This document shows positions 46,332-58,615 of a stretch of 64,000 bases of DNA, in pieces. The stretch's first letter is position 1, and every line of letters begins with the position of its first letter. Location: NCBI GenBank assembly GCA_037893225.1, contig JAZGUH010000278.1, positions 536,501 to 600,500 of the forward strand, in the 5' to 3' direction. The notes beneath the pieces were generated by a model that was given only the letters and a program-made list of their open reading frames with translations, ran no database searches and was not told the origin of the DNA. The translations under genes and the position numbers were made by a program. Source of the stretch: Hippasteria phrygiana (lineage: Eukaryota > Echinodermata > Asteroidea > Valvatida > Goniasteridae).

Positions 46332-47553
46332 GGGCCGATTTCACGAAACGCTAAGACGCGTCTTAGGAAGAGTAACTCGTCTTAACTCGCGACTCTTCCT
46401 AGGATCGATTTCACCAAAGTTAGGAAGTGTTCAACACGTCCTAACTTCCTTAGCAACGCGGCTGAACTCGTCCTAACTTAAGATCGGTCAGGGGGTCGTC
46501 TTATCTATGCGAACACGTACAATTTACTGAAAAGCAACAATGGCGCTAAATATCTTTCTCGCTGATTACAAAGCTCGGCGGGTAATTAGGAGAGAGAGGA
46601 TATTCCGAGATAGAAGAAATCCATTAGATAATCTAAATGACGAGGAAATTCTCAAGAGATATAGGTCCACCAGGCAGGGAATATTCCAAGGGTTGGAGAT
46701 GAATTGGAGCCCGATACCCGGGTGAGTGTAATATTAATAAAGGGATAAAATTGTGATGACCCGGTCTTTACCACGTCAATAATAACCGAGAAGGGGCGTA
46801 ACCTTACGACCCTTACGAAAAATGCAAAAACCTCCCGTAAAAAGGACAAAATACAAAGCTTTTTCTCCCCACTTTTTCTCCCATCAGTACAAAACACATG
46901 CGTATCGGCCTTGTGAGCGCGTGAAGGCACACCGCGGCTGTCTATCGCGTGCACGTACGCACACGCACGAATGCACACGCACGAATGCAGCGTTTTATAC
47001 GCGTGCATTAGCGTTGTCTTACATTATAAAGTTCAGTAAATATTGTGCGCGCACCTACTACGCTCTCCGGTTGCGTATCGGCTGAGAACAGTTGGTTATG
47101 ACGCGCCGTATTTAAACAACCGTTTTTAACAGCCGTTTTTAACAACCGTTTTTAACAGCCGTGTGTAAACAACCGTTTAAACACACATACGTGACAGGCT
47201 CTCGACCAATAGGGATAGTGAAACTCGCTGAGGCATTTATAAATCAGCATTCAAATTGTTCATCCAAAACAATCGCCAATTAATCATCTTGAATTTACTG
47301 CATGCGCGTACACATCCGACGTCTGTTACGTGAAAGTGCCAAATTGAACATGATACAGCCGTTGCATGCGAAAGGTCATCCTCGTCCAATAATTAGCGGT
47401 TCGTTTATCTGTATTTCGGATGCGTCTTGCTTAAGAAGGGTTTAGTGAAATCGATCTCAGGACGCGTCTTAGCTAAGATCGATCTTAGAGCAGGAACTCG
47501 TCTTAAGTCCTAAGATGAGTCATAACTTAAGAAGAGTTTCGTGAAATCGGCCC
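46332..47553 (+). mobile_element. Harbinger-type transposon remnant with intact termini
   Basis: Exact inverted ends GGGCCGATTTCACGAAAC (46332) and GTTTCGTGAAATCGGCCC (to 47553) are flanked by a 3-bp CTG direct repeat (46329-46331 and 47554-47556). CWG duplications are known for one Harbinger branch. Both subterminal regions are full of CGTCTTAA/CTTAGGA-type words that fold on each other. Inside lies the first exon of a transposase (46540-46725). The catalytic part is missing, so the copy is non-autonomous. A short tandem repeat of ACCGTTTTTAACAGCC-like units lies near 47110-47190. Confidence 0.8.
46540..46725 (+). pseudogene. N-terminal exon of a Harbinger (HARBI1-like) transposase
   Basis: The frame starts at ATG 46540 and reads MALNIFLADYKARRVIRRER, then RNPLDNLNDEEILKRYRSTR and QGIFQGLEMNWSPIPG. 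It then meets a donor-like CCCGG/GTGAGTG, so the TGA that ends the frame is probably intronic. The 'dee(I/l)..rYR.tRq.If' pattern is the conserved N-terminal motif of PIF/Harbinger nucleases. No DDE exon follows before the right terminus, which makes this a gene fragment. Confidence 0.65.
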
Positions 47554-47849
47554 CTGGTTTTGTAACACTGATGCGCATGCGTCTAATCTGCATATTAGAT
47601 CACGCCCCATTGCATGCGTGGTGGTCTATACCTGTGGCGGTACAGTGCAGTCGTTCAAAATGTGCAGCAGTGCGTGGCGGTCTATACTGCCATGTTTGCG
47701 GGTCTATATAGGCCTTAGGTATTGCTGCTTTTTTGCAGCTTTGTTTGAGAACCGCTCATCTAAACAACTTCAAACTTGACACTGCACATTCTTGGGTCCT
47801 GAGCAATACACCTGCCGATTTTCAACTTCATATAGTGCCCGGTTCTGGA

Positions 47850-48170
47850 GATAATCGAATTAAGCACGTACTTCTTTGTGCAAGGACCGATTTCAACAAA
47901 AGACTTGACCTGCGAGGACTGAAAGGTTTCTTTGTATTTCCTTTCTCCTCTTGTCCTCGGAGATATATACAGGACCTGTACACGCAGTCGTACTTTCCTA
48001 TACTCGTGAGGACTGCTTTGTGTTTCCTATTGTTCCTTTAATATAACCCAACCCCATAGACTAAGCACGTACTTCTACGTTCGAGGACCGATTTTAACAA
48101 AAGACCGTCTCCCGAGGACAAGAAAGATTCCTTTGTATTTTCTTTCTCCCCTTGTCCTCGAATGTATTGT
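47850..48170 (+). repeat. Second dispersed copy of the spacer, 1.5 units
   Basis: A half unit (47865-47970) and a full unit (47980-48165) share GACCGATTTCAACAAAAGAC, CCTCTTGTCCTCGGAGATAT and AACCCCATAGACTAAGCACG with the minisatellite spacers. Confidence 0.75.
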
Positions 48171-48187
48171 ACAGTACATGTACATCA

Positions 48188-48333
48188 AGTGTGTAAATAC
48201 CGGCAATCGCGGACCTCCTATTGTCCCTCTTTTGTTTGTACTTCAACTTTTTCGGAAGGCCTCCCATATGTTTTCCACACGATTTTCAATCGTGGACCCT
48301 TTGTCTATCCACGATTGCCGGTATTTACACACG
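48188..48333. mobile_element. 146-bp TIR element
   Basis: GTGTGTAAATACCGGCAATC at about 48189 is inverted as GATTGCCGGTATTTACACAC near 48333. TTTTCCACACGATTTTCAAT lies inside. It adjoins the spacer copy and the left arm of the large element. Confidence 0.7.
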
Positions 48334-48555
48334 CACACAGACAGAGATTCCTGGAATTATAGTAAGATTAGATGTACGTTTTTGTGGGTATACTATAGCT
48401 GCCCCTTTGTTGTGGAACCATGGACAAAGGCACGTGCAATGTGTAAGGTCCATGATGTGAATGGCCTGGATGTGATTTCTCTACAAAAATGGAAAGGTGA
48501 TTTTGGTGGATGTGATATTGGAGCTAGAATGTGATTTTGGCAGGGATTATCCAAA

Positions 48556-48840
48556 ATCACATCCGAGCCAGAAATCACATCCAGGATTAAGTCGTTAAAG
48601 TCAAAGATCACATCCTGTGTTAGCACCTTGCCAAAATCACATCCACTGTCTGGCCACTTAACCAAAATCACATCCAGTGTCTGGGCCCTAGCTAAAATCA
48701 CATCGTGTTTTCACACCTCTTCAAAATCACATCCAGGATTAAGTCATAAACCCCAATATCACATCCTGGTTGCCCACTAGTCAAAGATCACATCTGTCAA
48801 AGGGGATTGACAGCTCTATTATTCAATATCACATCCTTGT
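48556..48840 (+). repeat. Array of ATCACATC boxes in the left arm
   Basis: ATCACATC starts at 48556, 48574, 48607, 48636, 48667, 48697, 48726, 48758, 48787 and 48828, mostly 29-33 bp apart, or about three helical turns. Three inverted boxes (GGATGTGAT or AATGTGAT) precede them at 48468-48540. The right arm repeats the pattern in opposite orientation (56450-56760). Sequence between boxes is not conserved from box to box. Confidence 0.8.
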
Positions 48841-49169
48841 GGTCAGGCGCACAGCCATAAAGCCAAGATAATAATCCCTGACTATAACAGCTATGTTTAC
48901 CAATTAATTATGAGTCAACAGTGGCCAAGATAATTAGTTTGTCTGTAGCCAGACCATGCTTACCATTATGATTACATGTACACAATGTATATGTTCTGTT
49001 ATGTGTAGCTACATATGTAGGGCATTATTATTAGTGTTGACACATAGAGGTAGAACACGCATGTTAAAACAATTTAATGATATTGATTTGATTGATACTC
49101 TCTGAAACTAGATCTTGGAAGATCGTTTTCCTGGGTCTTTTGAAGTCACGGTAATAGATTTTCCTTAAA

Positions 49170-51640
49170 TGACCTTTTAGGGTACTTGTTCCATTTATAG
49201 AGTATAATTAATGATGACATTTTGCTTTTTGGGTCTAAAATGAGCACCGATGAGTTGATTTTTATAAAACTTGACGTGAGATGTCGCAACAACCTACCCA
49301 ATCATATACTGGAAGAAAAAGGACCTTCGTTAAAAGTTTCAAATTTTATGGCCAAAAATGACCTTTTAGGGTACTTGTTCCATGGTATATATTGTTCCAA
49401 GTATAAAACTAAACTTAAAATTTTTAGGTTTTTGGCTCTAAAATAAGCAGCGATGCGTCCACTCTTATGAAACTTGACGTGAGATGTCGCAACAACCTAC
49501 CCAATCATATACTGAAAGAAAAAGAACCTTTATTGAAAATTTCAAATTTTATGGCCAAAAATGACCTTTCAGGGTACTTGTTCCATTTATAGAGTATAAT
49601 GATGACATTTTGCTTTTTGGGTCTAAAATGAGCACCGATGAGTTAATTTTTATAAAACTCGACGTGAGATGTCGCAACAACCTACCCAATCACATATGGG
49701 AAGAAAAAGGAACTTCATGCAAAATTTCAAATTTTATGGCCAAAAATGACCTTTTAGGGTACAGGTAGTGAGTACAATAATACAATTTTGGTTTTTGGGT
49801 CTAAAATGAGCACCGATGAGTCCACTGTTATGAAACTTGACGTGAGATGTCGCAACAACCTACCCAATCATATACTGGAAGAAAAAGGACCTTCATTAAA
49901 AATTTCGAATGTTATGGCAAAAAATGACTTTTTAGGGTACCGGTACTTGTTCAATTATTAAAGTACAATCATGAAATTTTGGTTTTTGGCTCTAAAATGA
50001 GCACCGATGCGTTCACTGTAATATGAAACTTGACATGAGATGTCGCAACAACCTACCCAATCACATATGGGAAGAAAAAGGACCTTCATTGAAAATTTAA
50101 AATTTTATGGCCAAAAATTACCTTTTAGGGTACTTGTTCCATGGTATATATTGTTCCAAGTATAAAACTAAACTAAATTTTTTTAGGTTTTTGGCTCTAA
50201 AATAAGCAGCGATGCGTCCACTCTTATGAAACTTGACGTGAGATGTCGCAACAACCTACCCAATCATATACTGAAAGAAAAAGAACCTTTATTGAAAATT
50301 TCAAATTTTATGGCCAAAAATGACCTTTCAGGGTACTTGTTCCATTTATAGAGTATATAATGATGACATTTTGCTTTTTGGGTCTAAAATGAGCACCGAT
50401 GAGTTAATTTTTATAAAACTCGACGTGAGATGTCGCAACAACCTACCCAATCACATGGGAAGAAAAAGGAACTTCATGCAAAATTTCAAATTTTATGGCC
50501 AAAAATGACCTTTTAGGGTACTGGTAGTGATCGAGTACAATAATACAATTGGTTTTTGGCTCTAAAATGAGCACCGATGAGTCCACTGTTATGAAACTTG
50601 ACGTGAGATGTCGCAACAACCTACCCAATCATATACTGAAAGAAAAAGGACCTTTATTGAAAATTTCAAATTGTATGGCCAAAAATTACCTTTTAGGGTA
50701 CTTGTTCCATTTTATATAGAGTATAATGATGACATTTTGCTTTTTGGGTCTAAAATGAGCACCGATGAGTCCACTGTTATGAAACTTGACGTGAGATGTC
50801 GCAACAACCTACCCAATCATATACTGAAAGAAAAAGAACCTTTATTGAAAATTTCAAATTTTATGGCCAAAAATGACCTTTCAGGGTACTTGTTCCATTT
50901 ATAGAGTATAATGATGACATTTTGCTTTTTGGGTCTAAAATGAGCACCGATGAGTTAATTTTTATAAAACTCGACGTGAGACGTCGCAACAACCTACCCA
51001 ATCACATATGGGAAGAAAAAGGACCTTCATTGAAAATTTCAAATTTTATGGCAAAAAATGACTTTTTAGGGTACCGGTACTTGTTCAATTATTAAAGTAC
51101 AATCATGAAATTTTGGTTTTTGGCTCTAAAATGAGCACCGATGAGTTGATTTTTATAAAACTTGACGTGAGATGTCGCAACAATCTACCCAATCATATAC
51201 TGGAAGAAAAAGGACCTTCATTGAAAATTTCAAATTTTATGGCCAAAAATGACCTTTTATGGTACCGGTACTTGTTCCATTACCGGTATATTGTTCCAAG
51301 TATAAAACTAAACTTAAAATTTTTAGGTTTTTGGCTCTAAAATGAGCACCGATGCGTCCACTCTGATGAAACTTAATGCGAGATGTCGCAACAACCTACC
51401 CAATCACATAAGGGAAGAAAAAGGACCTTCATGCAAAATTTCAAATGTTATGGCCAAACATTACATTTTTAGGGTACCGGTACTTGTTTCAAATAATAAA
51501 GTATAATAATTAAATTTAGCTTTTTGGCTATAAAATGAGCACCGATGGGTCGACTGTTATGAAACTTGACGTGAGATGACAAAATCCTACCCAAGCACAT
51601 ATGGGAAGAAACATGCTTCAAGCATTGTTTTCAATACTAA
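49170..51640 (+). repeat. Satellite array, 13 copies of a ~191-bp unit
   Basis: The anchor word GATGTCGCAACAACCTACCC (or a close variant) recurs near 49281, 49494, 49679, 49847, 50040, 50243, 50430, 50608, 50796, 50981, 51172, 51383 and 51576. Spacing runs 168-213, mean 191. Each unit also contains TCTAAAATGAGCACCGATG, GAAGAAAAAGGACCTTC and AATTTTATGGCCAAAAATGA. Some units share an extra GTTCCAAGTATAAAACTAAA block (49394, 50155, 51293), showing higher-order duplication. Several units are open in the same frame, but unit lengths are not multiples of three, so I read it as satellite rather than protein repeat. Confidence 0.9.
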
Positions 51641-52193
51641 AAATAAGGGCATTGCAGTGTAGTGTACTGTAAAAGTGAGCAAGCATTTCAGCATACATGT
51701 ACAGTACATGATGCACACCTATGGGCATGCATACATGTACATGTACATGCAGGTTTTATGGCTCTCCTGATCTGCATAACAAACACTGACACAACTGATA
51801 AGAGGAATTAAGTAGTGGGGTGTGAATGGGCAATTCCTGGAAACTGGCTGAGGAAGATGCCAGCATGCACCTACACATCACACATGTAGTATACAAACTG
51901 CATGTAAACAGAACAATGTACATGTACTTCTGGTACGTACTCCATTTGTTCAAATCAGCCAAGTACATGTATCTTGAGCCATCACAGCCTGCTCTATTCC
52001 TTCCGTCCTTCATGATGTAGTGCAACAAATTCTAAGAAAAAGTACATGTACATGCATAGGTTTTCATGTAATCTTTTGATAAAAAGGCTACTTGAATTGG
52101 ACATATGCAAAGTACATGTGTATATATTATCAACCATGTTTTTAGAGTTTCTAAATTCTAGACCACTTGGACAATGTTGGATATATCTAACAA

Positions 52194-52793
52194 TTAAAGG
52201 GACACGTAAATTGCCTTCAAATGTCATGAAATGTTGCTGTTTGGAAATGTTCCTTATCTTTTATAAGAGTTGTTCATGCAAAAAAACATGTGTTGTAAAT
52301 ATAGTGAGTGGTGATTACAAAACAATAAATTGGTCGCTGACCCCTGACATCTGACCCGCGAAACATAGACTTATTTCCAGTAGTAAATACCACCGTCTAA
52401 ATAATGCGCAAAATACGCTGTAAGAGTCTTTAGGCTGGCGCTGCAGCCAGTGGCCTTGTGAACCTATCAAATGATCGCCAGGTACAATTCTCTACCTCGC
52501 GACACATATCGCCAGTGCTGCGCGCCATGCCACAGAACATCAAAATGGATCAACAGAACGTACTTCAACCAGATGCGACTGGAAATACGACTGGTGAACA
52601 CCGTCCGCCATTTTGTGGAGTCACAAATTATGGCGGACCGTACGTTATTTGTCACGAAATTAAACAAAAACCACGCAACTTGAAGGGATAGTTATGTGAA
52701 TCTTTATATTCTACTTTTAAAAAAGCTTCCCAACCATATCCATTTCAGTTTTATAGCCCGAATCGCAAAATCCAAAGCAATGTGTCCCTTTAA
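52194..52793. mobile_element. TTAA-flanked MITE, copy 2, inside the 8.4-kb element
   Basis: It has the same family, orientation and order of internal blocks as 1220-1834, with the same TTAA borders and a few indels. It interrupts the interior of the long inverted-arm element, so it inserted later. Confidence 0.85.
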
Positions 52794-52799
52794 AACAGC

Positions 52800-55700
52800 A
52801 CATAAGATGAAAAATAGAGAACATAACAATCCAAAATACACGTAGTCAAGGATAATATAAGCTGCGATCCAAATAATAATGTCAAATAAAGTAAACATCA
52901 TGACATACATTGTGGCCCAACAAAATGAATCACAAGTCGGCAGAGTTCGGGCCCTTACTTGCATGAGTACAATGGAAACTAATAGGAACTGTTCGGATTT
53001 TTAACCACTTATGTTCATATGGATTGTAAAATCTTAAAATCAAGTCATATAAAAACTGTTGTTCAGCCAATTGTACACATCTTTCCATAATTTCTAATGC
53101 ACCCAAAAATATAAGTCATAAAATGTTTTTAAGTAAGTTCATTTCGTAGGATCTGGTTGTCAACTCAACATGGATGTGTTCTGAAAGGGATATAACTCAT
53201 GTACATTATTTAAAAGAGTTGATGAAAAAAACTGCATGTGGCACATATAGGCATTGTCCTCTGTCTTTTGTTGTGTATAACAATTTGTGTCCCTTAACAT
53301 TCGCATTTTTGAAAATCCATTTTTTTTAAGCTGGCAGAACCACAATTAACTATAAACATTAGCTTATCATAGCATCTGTTGAATATCATGTGACATTCTT
53401 CATGCAAATCTGGGACAAACAAACTTGTACAGACTTCAAAAGCACATAGCCATTGACTAAGAGAAATATGTCACCATTAACTCATTTTTTATAGAATCAA
53501 CAGTGTAGCCAATTGTATCTTTTATACATATGTACCATGTCTACACACTCAAAGCTTTTGCATGGAGCATTTACATGTATGGGGAGACTTTTAAAAATCC
53601 ATTGACTGTCACTGTCTGATGAATCATGGAGGAATCCTCCATGGATGAATACATCCTTTGATTAGAAGCCAACCTGACCAACCCTATTGACTGGTCTAAA
53701 GCAGAGTCAGCAGCCTGAGAGATTAGGATTCTTATCAGCACTAATCCCATTAGGAGTATGATAAGTGATCCTGCCTGAATGAATCCACTTCATTTTTGTG
53801 CAACTTAATATCATGATATAAGCCGATATAAATATTAAAATCATTACATGTGTGAGATGTTGTTTTGTTTTCTTTTTCTAATGGTAAAAATCAATAAAGA
53901 AATGACAGAGAATGACCATTACGGTCTGCAATGAAAATAGTTCCAGCTAGCACTCATCCAGGGAGATGTGTTGGTCACAGGAGTTTGTTTATTTAAGTGA
54001 TTATGGGGATTATCTTGGCTGGACATGGGAGGAGTGTGTTTTATAATTATACTCAAACCCACTGGGGTTGAAAAGGATATACCCTAGATTTTCTAATGGG
54101 CTGTTCTCCAAACTTGCTACTGCAGGCATACATCGTTTTTATTTTTTCCAGTCATAAAGCAAATGAGAACAATAGTGAACTTTCTTCACCACTGCATGAT
54201 ACATCTCTATTTAAAGGATTGTCACATTAATTTCATGTGAGTAATGTTGCATCTGCAAAAACAACCATACTGCTTCGTGTCTTGTGATGATGGTGCAGTT
54301 TTCCCAAAAGGGAAAATCCCCCGTTTTGTGGAAGACGGTTGTACACCTTTGAAGAACATTACAATTTTAAACTCTCATCGCCATGTCCATCATTGGAGTA
54401 ATTTATGTACGATGTTGTGAAACAGGTTAAAATGTCATCTGGTCTAGCTCAGCTGACAACTAAAGCCTTTTCAAGAAGTAAATAATTTGTATGTATGTAT
54501 GATAACCTACACAAGGATACTGTGGAAGCGCACTTGGTGGAATTAGATTATCAATGAAGCCCATCACATGCTACAAAGCGAATGTTTGATATATGGGTGA
54601 ATTCAAATTTTATGCGACCCTACACGTCAGCCAATCAGAGCCGAATTCAGATTTTTTGACAGAAGTGTGTCCATGGCAGTTGATTGTCCATATCTGTCGG
54701 CCGACTCTATTGCATTAGTTAACATGGAGACCTGCAAGAAGCAATTGTCTGTGAAAGATTCTGACGTGAAAATTATGCCTAATTATTTGGTCTATCGGTA
54801 CTTTTTTAATGTGAAATATGGATGCAAAATCGTTCAAATTGATTCCAGTGTGATTTAGCAGTATCATTATTATTGCGATGGCTTCATTTTGGTGTCATGA
54901 CAAAGAAATTGCAACAAGTAGTGAAAAGTGTTCGGGAAATTGTAAAGTTGTTCAGTGTACATAAATACGGGGTCGCATTTTAACATACGAACAATTCAAA
55001 TCAATGTATTCATTAGATGAAATAACTTGCAGTAATGAATTTTTAAAGATTTTAAAATGAAGCTAAACAACTCTAATCTTCAGGCATGACCATATATCAT
55101 AATTCAAAAGGATTAACGGTTGAGCAATGTCAAATAATACATGAATGTCATGGATTGGCAACTGTCATTTTTCAAATGAAAATGAGGTATTTTCATACCA
55201 AGTTGAAGCGTTCTATTTGGAGTTTGTGCACAAATGTGACCGCCGGTACCCCAATGGAAATACGCCTTAAAAATTGCTTTATTAGGCTATCCCAGAAAGG
55301 ATCAACTGTTTTGTTTTTAATTAACTGTACATGTACATGTGTACCCCTGTTATGTGTATCTATCTATTTGTGAATATTGATTTTCTGAAAAATAAATAAA
55401 TAGCCTCCATATTGGGAACATAAGTCTTTTCAGGGACGACTCTTGTTTTACTTCTTAAACATAACAGCACTTGATGTCATTTTTTTCTGAATTTAATCTA
55501 AGCCCAACAGAAGTAGCTACTGACAATTTACATTCTAATTTAAGTTAACAAATTGTGGTTTTCCACGATTATATTGGTTTGATTCATTTGATTTGCTTTA
55601 ATTTGGAAGCGTCCATATAATACATGTAAAGGGGTAAAATCCAAAAGGTATTTCAGAAAATTTTGTTGAAAGAAACATTGTATTGTGCCATTGTGAACGA

Positions 55701-56130
55701 AACAATAAGTTGTGGGTTTATAGAAATGACACAATAATAAATCAAATAGAAATTGTCCGTCATGCATTGCAAAATTGTTATAAATATAGTTTTAATATAT
55801 GTGTGGTTTCTTTGGCATATTACAACAATGCTAACTTCTTTTAATACAAACGTTGCTCAAAGCATATAAGGGGGGTGTTGCAGGTTTCCATCATCAATTA
55901 TGTTATTAGGTTGAGTGGTATGACAGGCAGATGTAAGGAATTACAGTATGGATGGGGAAATCAACCAATCAAACGGTAAAACTATAGCCTTTGTGAGACT
56001 GGTATTGGTTACGCCATTAAAGATACAATTGTAGGTTCATTCACGGAGGTTGTGTTTTCCTAGTTACTAATTTTCCATTGGATGGCTTCGTCTACAAACA
56101 TGCGCTTGCAATGAACAATTTACTGAAGAA
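52800..56130. other. Interior of the 8.4-kb element, nothing recognised
   Basis: AT-rich, with short frames only. Partial inverted words (TTTTATGCGACCC near 54610 and GGGTCGCATTTTA near 54970) hint at a further ~370-bp TIR element. Confidence 0.45.
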
Positions 56131-56829
56131 AAGATATTACCATGACTTTAAAAGACAGGAAAATGATCTTCCAAGATCTAGTTTCAGAGACTATCAATCA
56201 AATAAATATCATTAAATTGTTTTAACAGGCGTTTTCTACCTCTATCATGTGTCAACACTAAAAATAATGCCCTACATGTAGCAACACATAACAGAACATG
56301 TACATGTAATCATAACAGTAAGCATGGTCTGGCTATTACAGACAAACTAATTATCTTGGCCACTGTTGACCCATAATTAATTGGTAAACATAGCTGTTAT
56401 AGTCAGGGATTATTATCTTGGCTTTATGGCTGTGCGCCTGACCACAAGGATGTGATATTGAATAATAGAGCTGTCAATCCCCTTTGACAGATGTGATCTT
56501 TGACTAGTGGGCAACCAGGATGTGATATTGGGTTTTATGACTTAATCCTGGATGTGATTTTGAAGAGGTGCGAAAACACGATGTGATTTTGGCTAGGGCC
56601 CAGACACTGGATGTGATTTTGGTTAAGTGGCCAGACAGTGGATGTGATTTTGGCAAGGTGCTAACACAGGATGTGATCTTGGAATTTAACGACTTAATCC
56701 TGGATGTGATTTCTGGCTCGGATGTGATTTTAGTGGTGTGGATGTGATATTGGCTAATCCCTACCAAAATCACATCCAGGCGAGTCACCTTTCCATTTTT
56801 GTAGAGAAATCACATCCAGGCCATTCACA

Positions 56830-58149
56830 GTGATGATGGAATTGCCTATAGATGCATCAAAAGGTAACAATATGATCATTGCGATAAGGTTCTTTTCAGA
56901 ACCCATACCTCTCGTTAGTTGAGATAAACACATGGTGTTACCGCATACCGAAACGATATCGATATTTCACCATGCAAAGCCTCAAAACATATAATATGAT
57001 CATTATGATGTACTAGTGTACACAAATGCTGAATTACTGTTATGTATGGCGAGCCAATAAAATCATCTTCAGAAATATTTTAACTGACAGGACCACATTT
57101 GCTCATTAGAAAGGTTAATTTCTCCTATATTGTACATGTAACTGAGTGTGATGAGTGAGCTACATGTACATGCATTTTGTATGTACACTCTTTTTGAATG
57201 AGTTAAAAATAAAATATTTGGAAAAAAACTGGAAAGCACTCCGGCCCTGCTGACAGAGTTTGTTAATCATTAACATTGCCATGACTTTCATACATGTATA
57301 AAGGCATCTAACACTAGTTACACTACAACTGTTTTGAAACCACATTTTTAAACTGCTTTTTAAATTTTCACATTAATGGTTAACATAATTACTGGTACAA
57401 AGTTCAACCTGATGCATGTACTAAAAACCACTTTCAAGACCTTTTACGATGAACAGGCAAGGAATGGCAAGAAATGGATCAGAAAATCATAATTGCAAAT
57501 GTAATTACAGTACAATGGTAAGGAGGGCAGGGGTGGAGAGATTGTCAGTGTTATGAAGAATTGACCCCATTTTCTTTTGTTCCAGAAAAATATTTTGCCA
57601 ACATGTAGGTGTTGTGAAGTGAGTGGCGCTTTGATACATGTAACTTTGAAATGTTTGCATTTATTAGAATACACAAAATCTAATGGGTTCATTCTTGTTT
57701 TCTTCATTTACAAAAAAAACAAACAAGAAACACTGAAAAATTGTTGCTGGGGGTGTAGGAATGATCTGAAGTAGTATGTGTTTAAAATTATTTTACTTTT
57801 ACATAATGTTAATGATTACCTGTTTTTGATGTTGGGTCTTGAAGAACTGGACTGTGTCTGCATAATTGTAATTCACTGTCTAGCTGCAAAACCTAGTAGG
57901 AAGCAATGGAATAACACATACTTTAACAGCTTGTTTTCACAGATGAAATTAACGGGTGCTTAAAAACAAAATGAAATTGTATGCATACATGTACATACCT
58001 TTGATGAAAGAAAGTACACAAAACAAAATTAGGATATGCTTTTTTCTTAAGTTTACAACAGATAAAAGGTATGAAATTAGAGAAACCAAAGTTCCAACAG
58101 AATTGAAAATGGAATACTTCATTTTGCATGGCAGAGTTACATGGTCCTG
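56830..58149. other. No gene recognised
   Basis: AT-rich DNA. Frames at 57444-57707 (minus) and 57778-57963 (plus) lack convincing composition. Confidence 0.45.
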
Positions 58150-58355
58150 TTAACCCCTTGAGTACGGTTATTTATAACGAGGTGCCGGGGCGGCCTGTGC
58201 AGCCAAGTGAAACAGACACAATAGGCGGGTTCAGCCAAGCGTAACATACACAATAATCCAACAATGGATTGAAACTTGCATGTATAGACGTCATCCGGCC
58301 TGTTATAATTTTTTTTTTTACATGTATAGACGTCATCCGTCTTCAAAGGGTTTTA
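58150..58355. mobile_element. TTAACCCCTTG-family MITE, copy 4
   Basis: TTAACCCCTTGAGTACGG starts at 58150; CCGTCTTCAAAGGGTTTTAA closes it. The interior is more diverged than in the other copies. It lies just downstream, in gene sense, of the candidate exon at 58555. Confidence 0.7.
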
Positions 58356-58554
58356 AAGATGTGATGATAAGAGCTAGTTCTCAGGGGGAAAAAATGAGCC
58401 GGGTTAGAGTTATCCAGGCATAAAATTTACATTTGGCTTGACAATATACATGCAAGTACTTGCTGTTTTGCTGGTTATCTCTTTCTAATAAGTCACTTGT
58501 CCTCTGTATTGGACTGAAAATACAGGTTTGATTAAAGTTGGTGTGATAACTCAC

Positions 58555-58615
58555 CTCCTTCAGAACTTGTTCACAGACTTTGCTCATTGGCTTTCTAGTG
58601 GTCTTGCTACTAGTC
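58555..58615 (-). CDS. Candidate 61-nt internal exon
   Basis: Minus strand shows acceptor ATAATCTACAG, 61 coding bases, and donor GGAG/GTGAGTT. After one base of a split codon it reads TSSKTTRKPMSKVCEQVLKE and ends on a codon boundary. The exon at 43337-42747 starts on a codon boundary, so the two could join across a 15-kb intron that holds the large inverted-repeat element. I do not recognise the peptide. A short open frame between two good splice sites can arise by chance. Confidence 0.25.

Larger units (their letters stand above)
48457..56826. mobile_element. 8.4-kb element with ~690-bp inverted arms
   Basis: The left arm (48457 to about 49150) and right arm (about 56135 to 56826) are inverted copies beginning GTGAATGGCCTGGATGTGAT. 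Similarity continues through the TTAATTGGTAAACATAGC region to CTAGATCTTGGAAGATC. Each arm carries about a dozen ATCACATC boxes. The interior holds a 13-copy satellite, a TTAA-flanked insertion (52194-52793) and about 5 kb with no recognisable gene. No clear target duplication was found: flanks are CCATGAT on the left and AGTGATGATGG on the right. The superfamily is unknown; foldback-type element or very large non-autonomous TIR transposon are both possible. Confidence 0.7.

Noticed and set aside
49222..51340. Recurrent peptide MSTDELIFIKLDVRCRNNLP in the satellite, suggesting a repeat protein
   Set aside because: Unit lengths vary between 168 and 213 and are not multiples of three, so frames break between units; no splice signals frame the units.
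52704..52964. Hydrophobic 86-codon minus frame as a membrane protein exon
   Set aside because: It overlaps the end of the TTAA MITE and reflects T-rich DNA; there are no splice sites and no family features.
48457..56826. Polinton/Maverick element, given size and long inverted arms
   Set aside because: No polymerase, integrase, ATPase or capsid-like frames are present and no 6-bp duplication was found.
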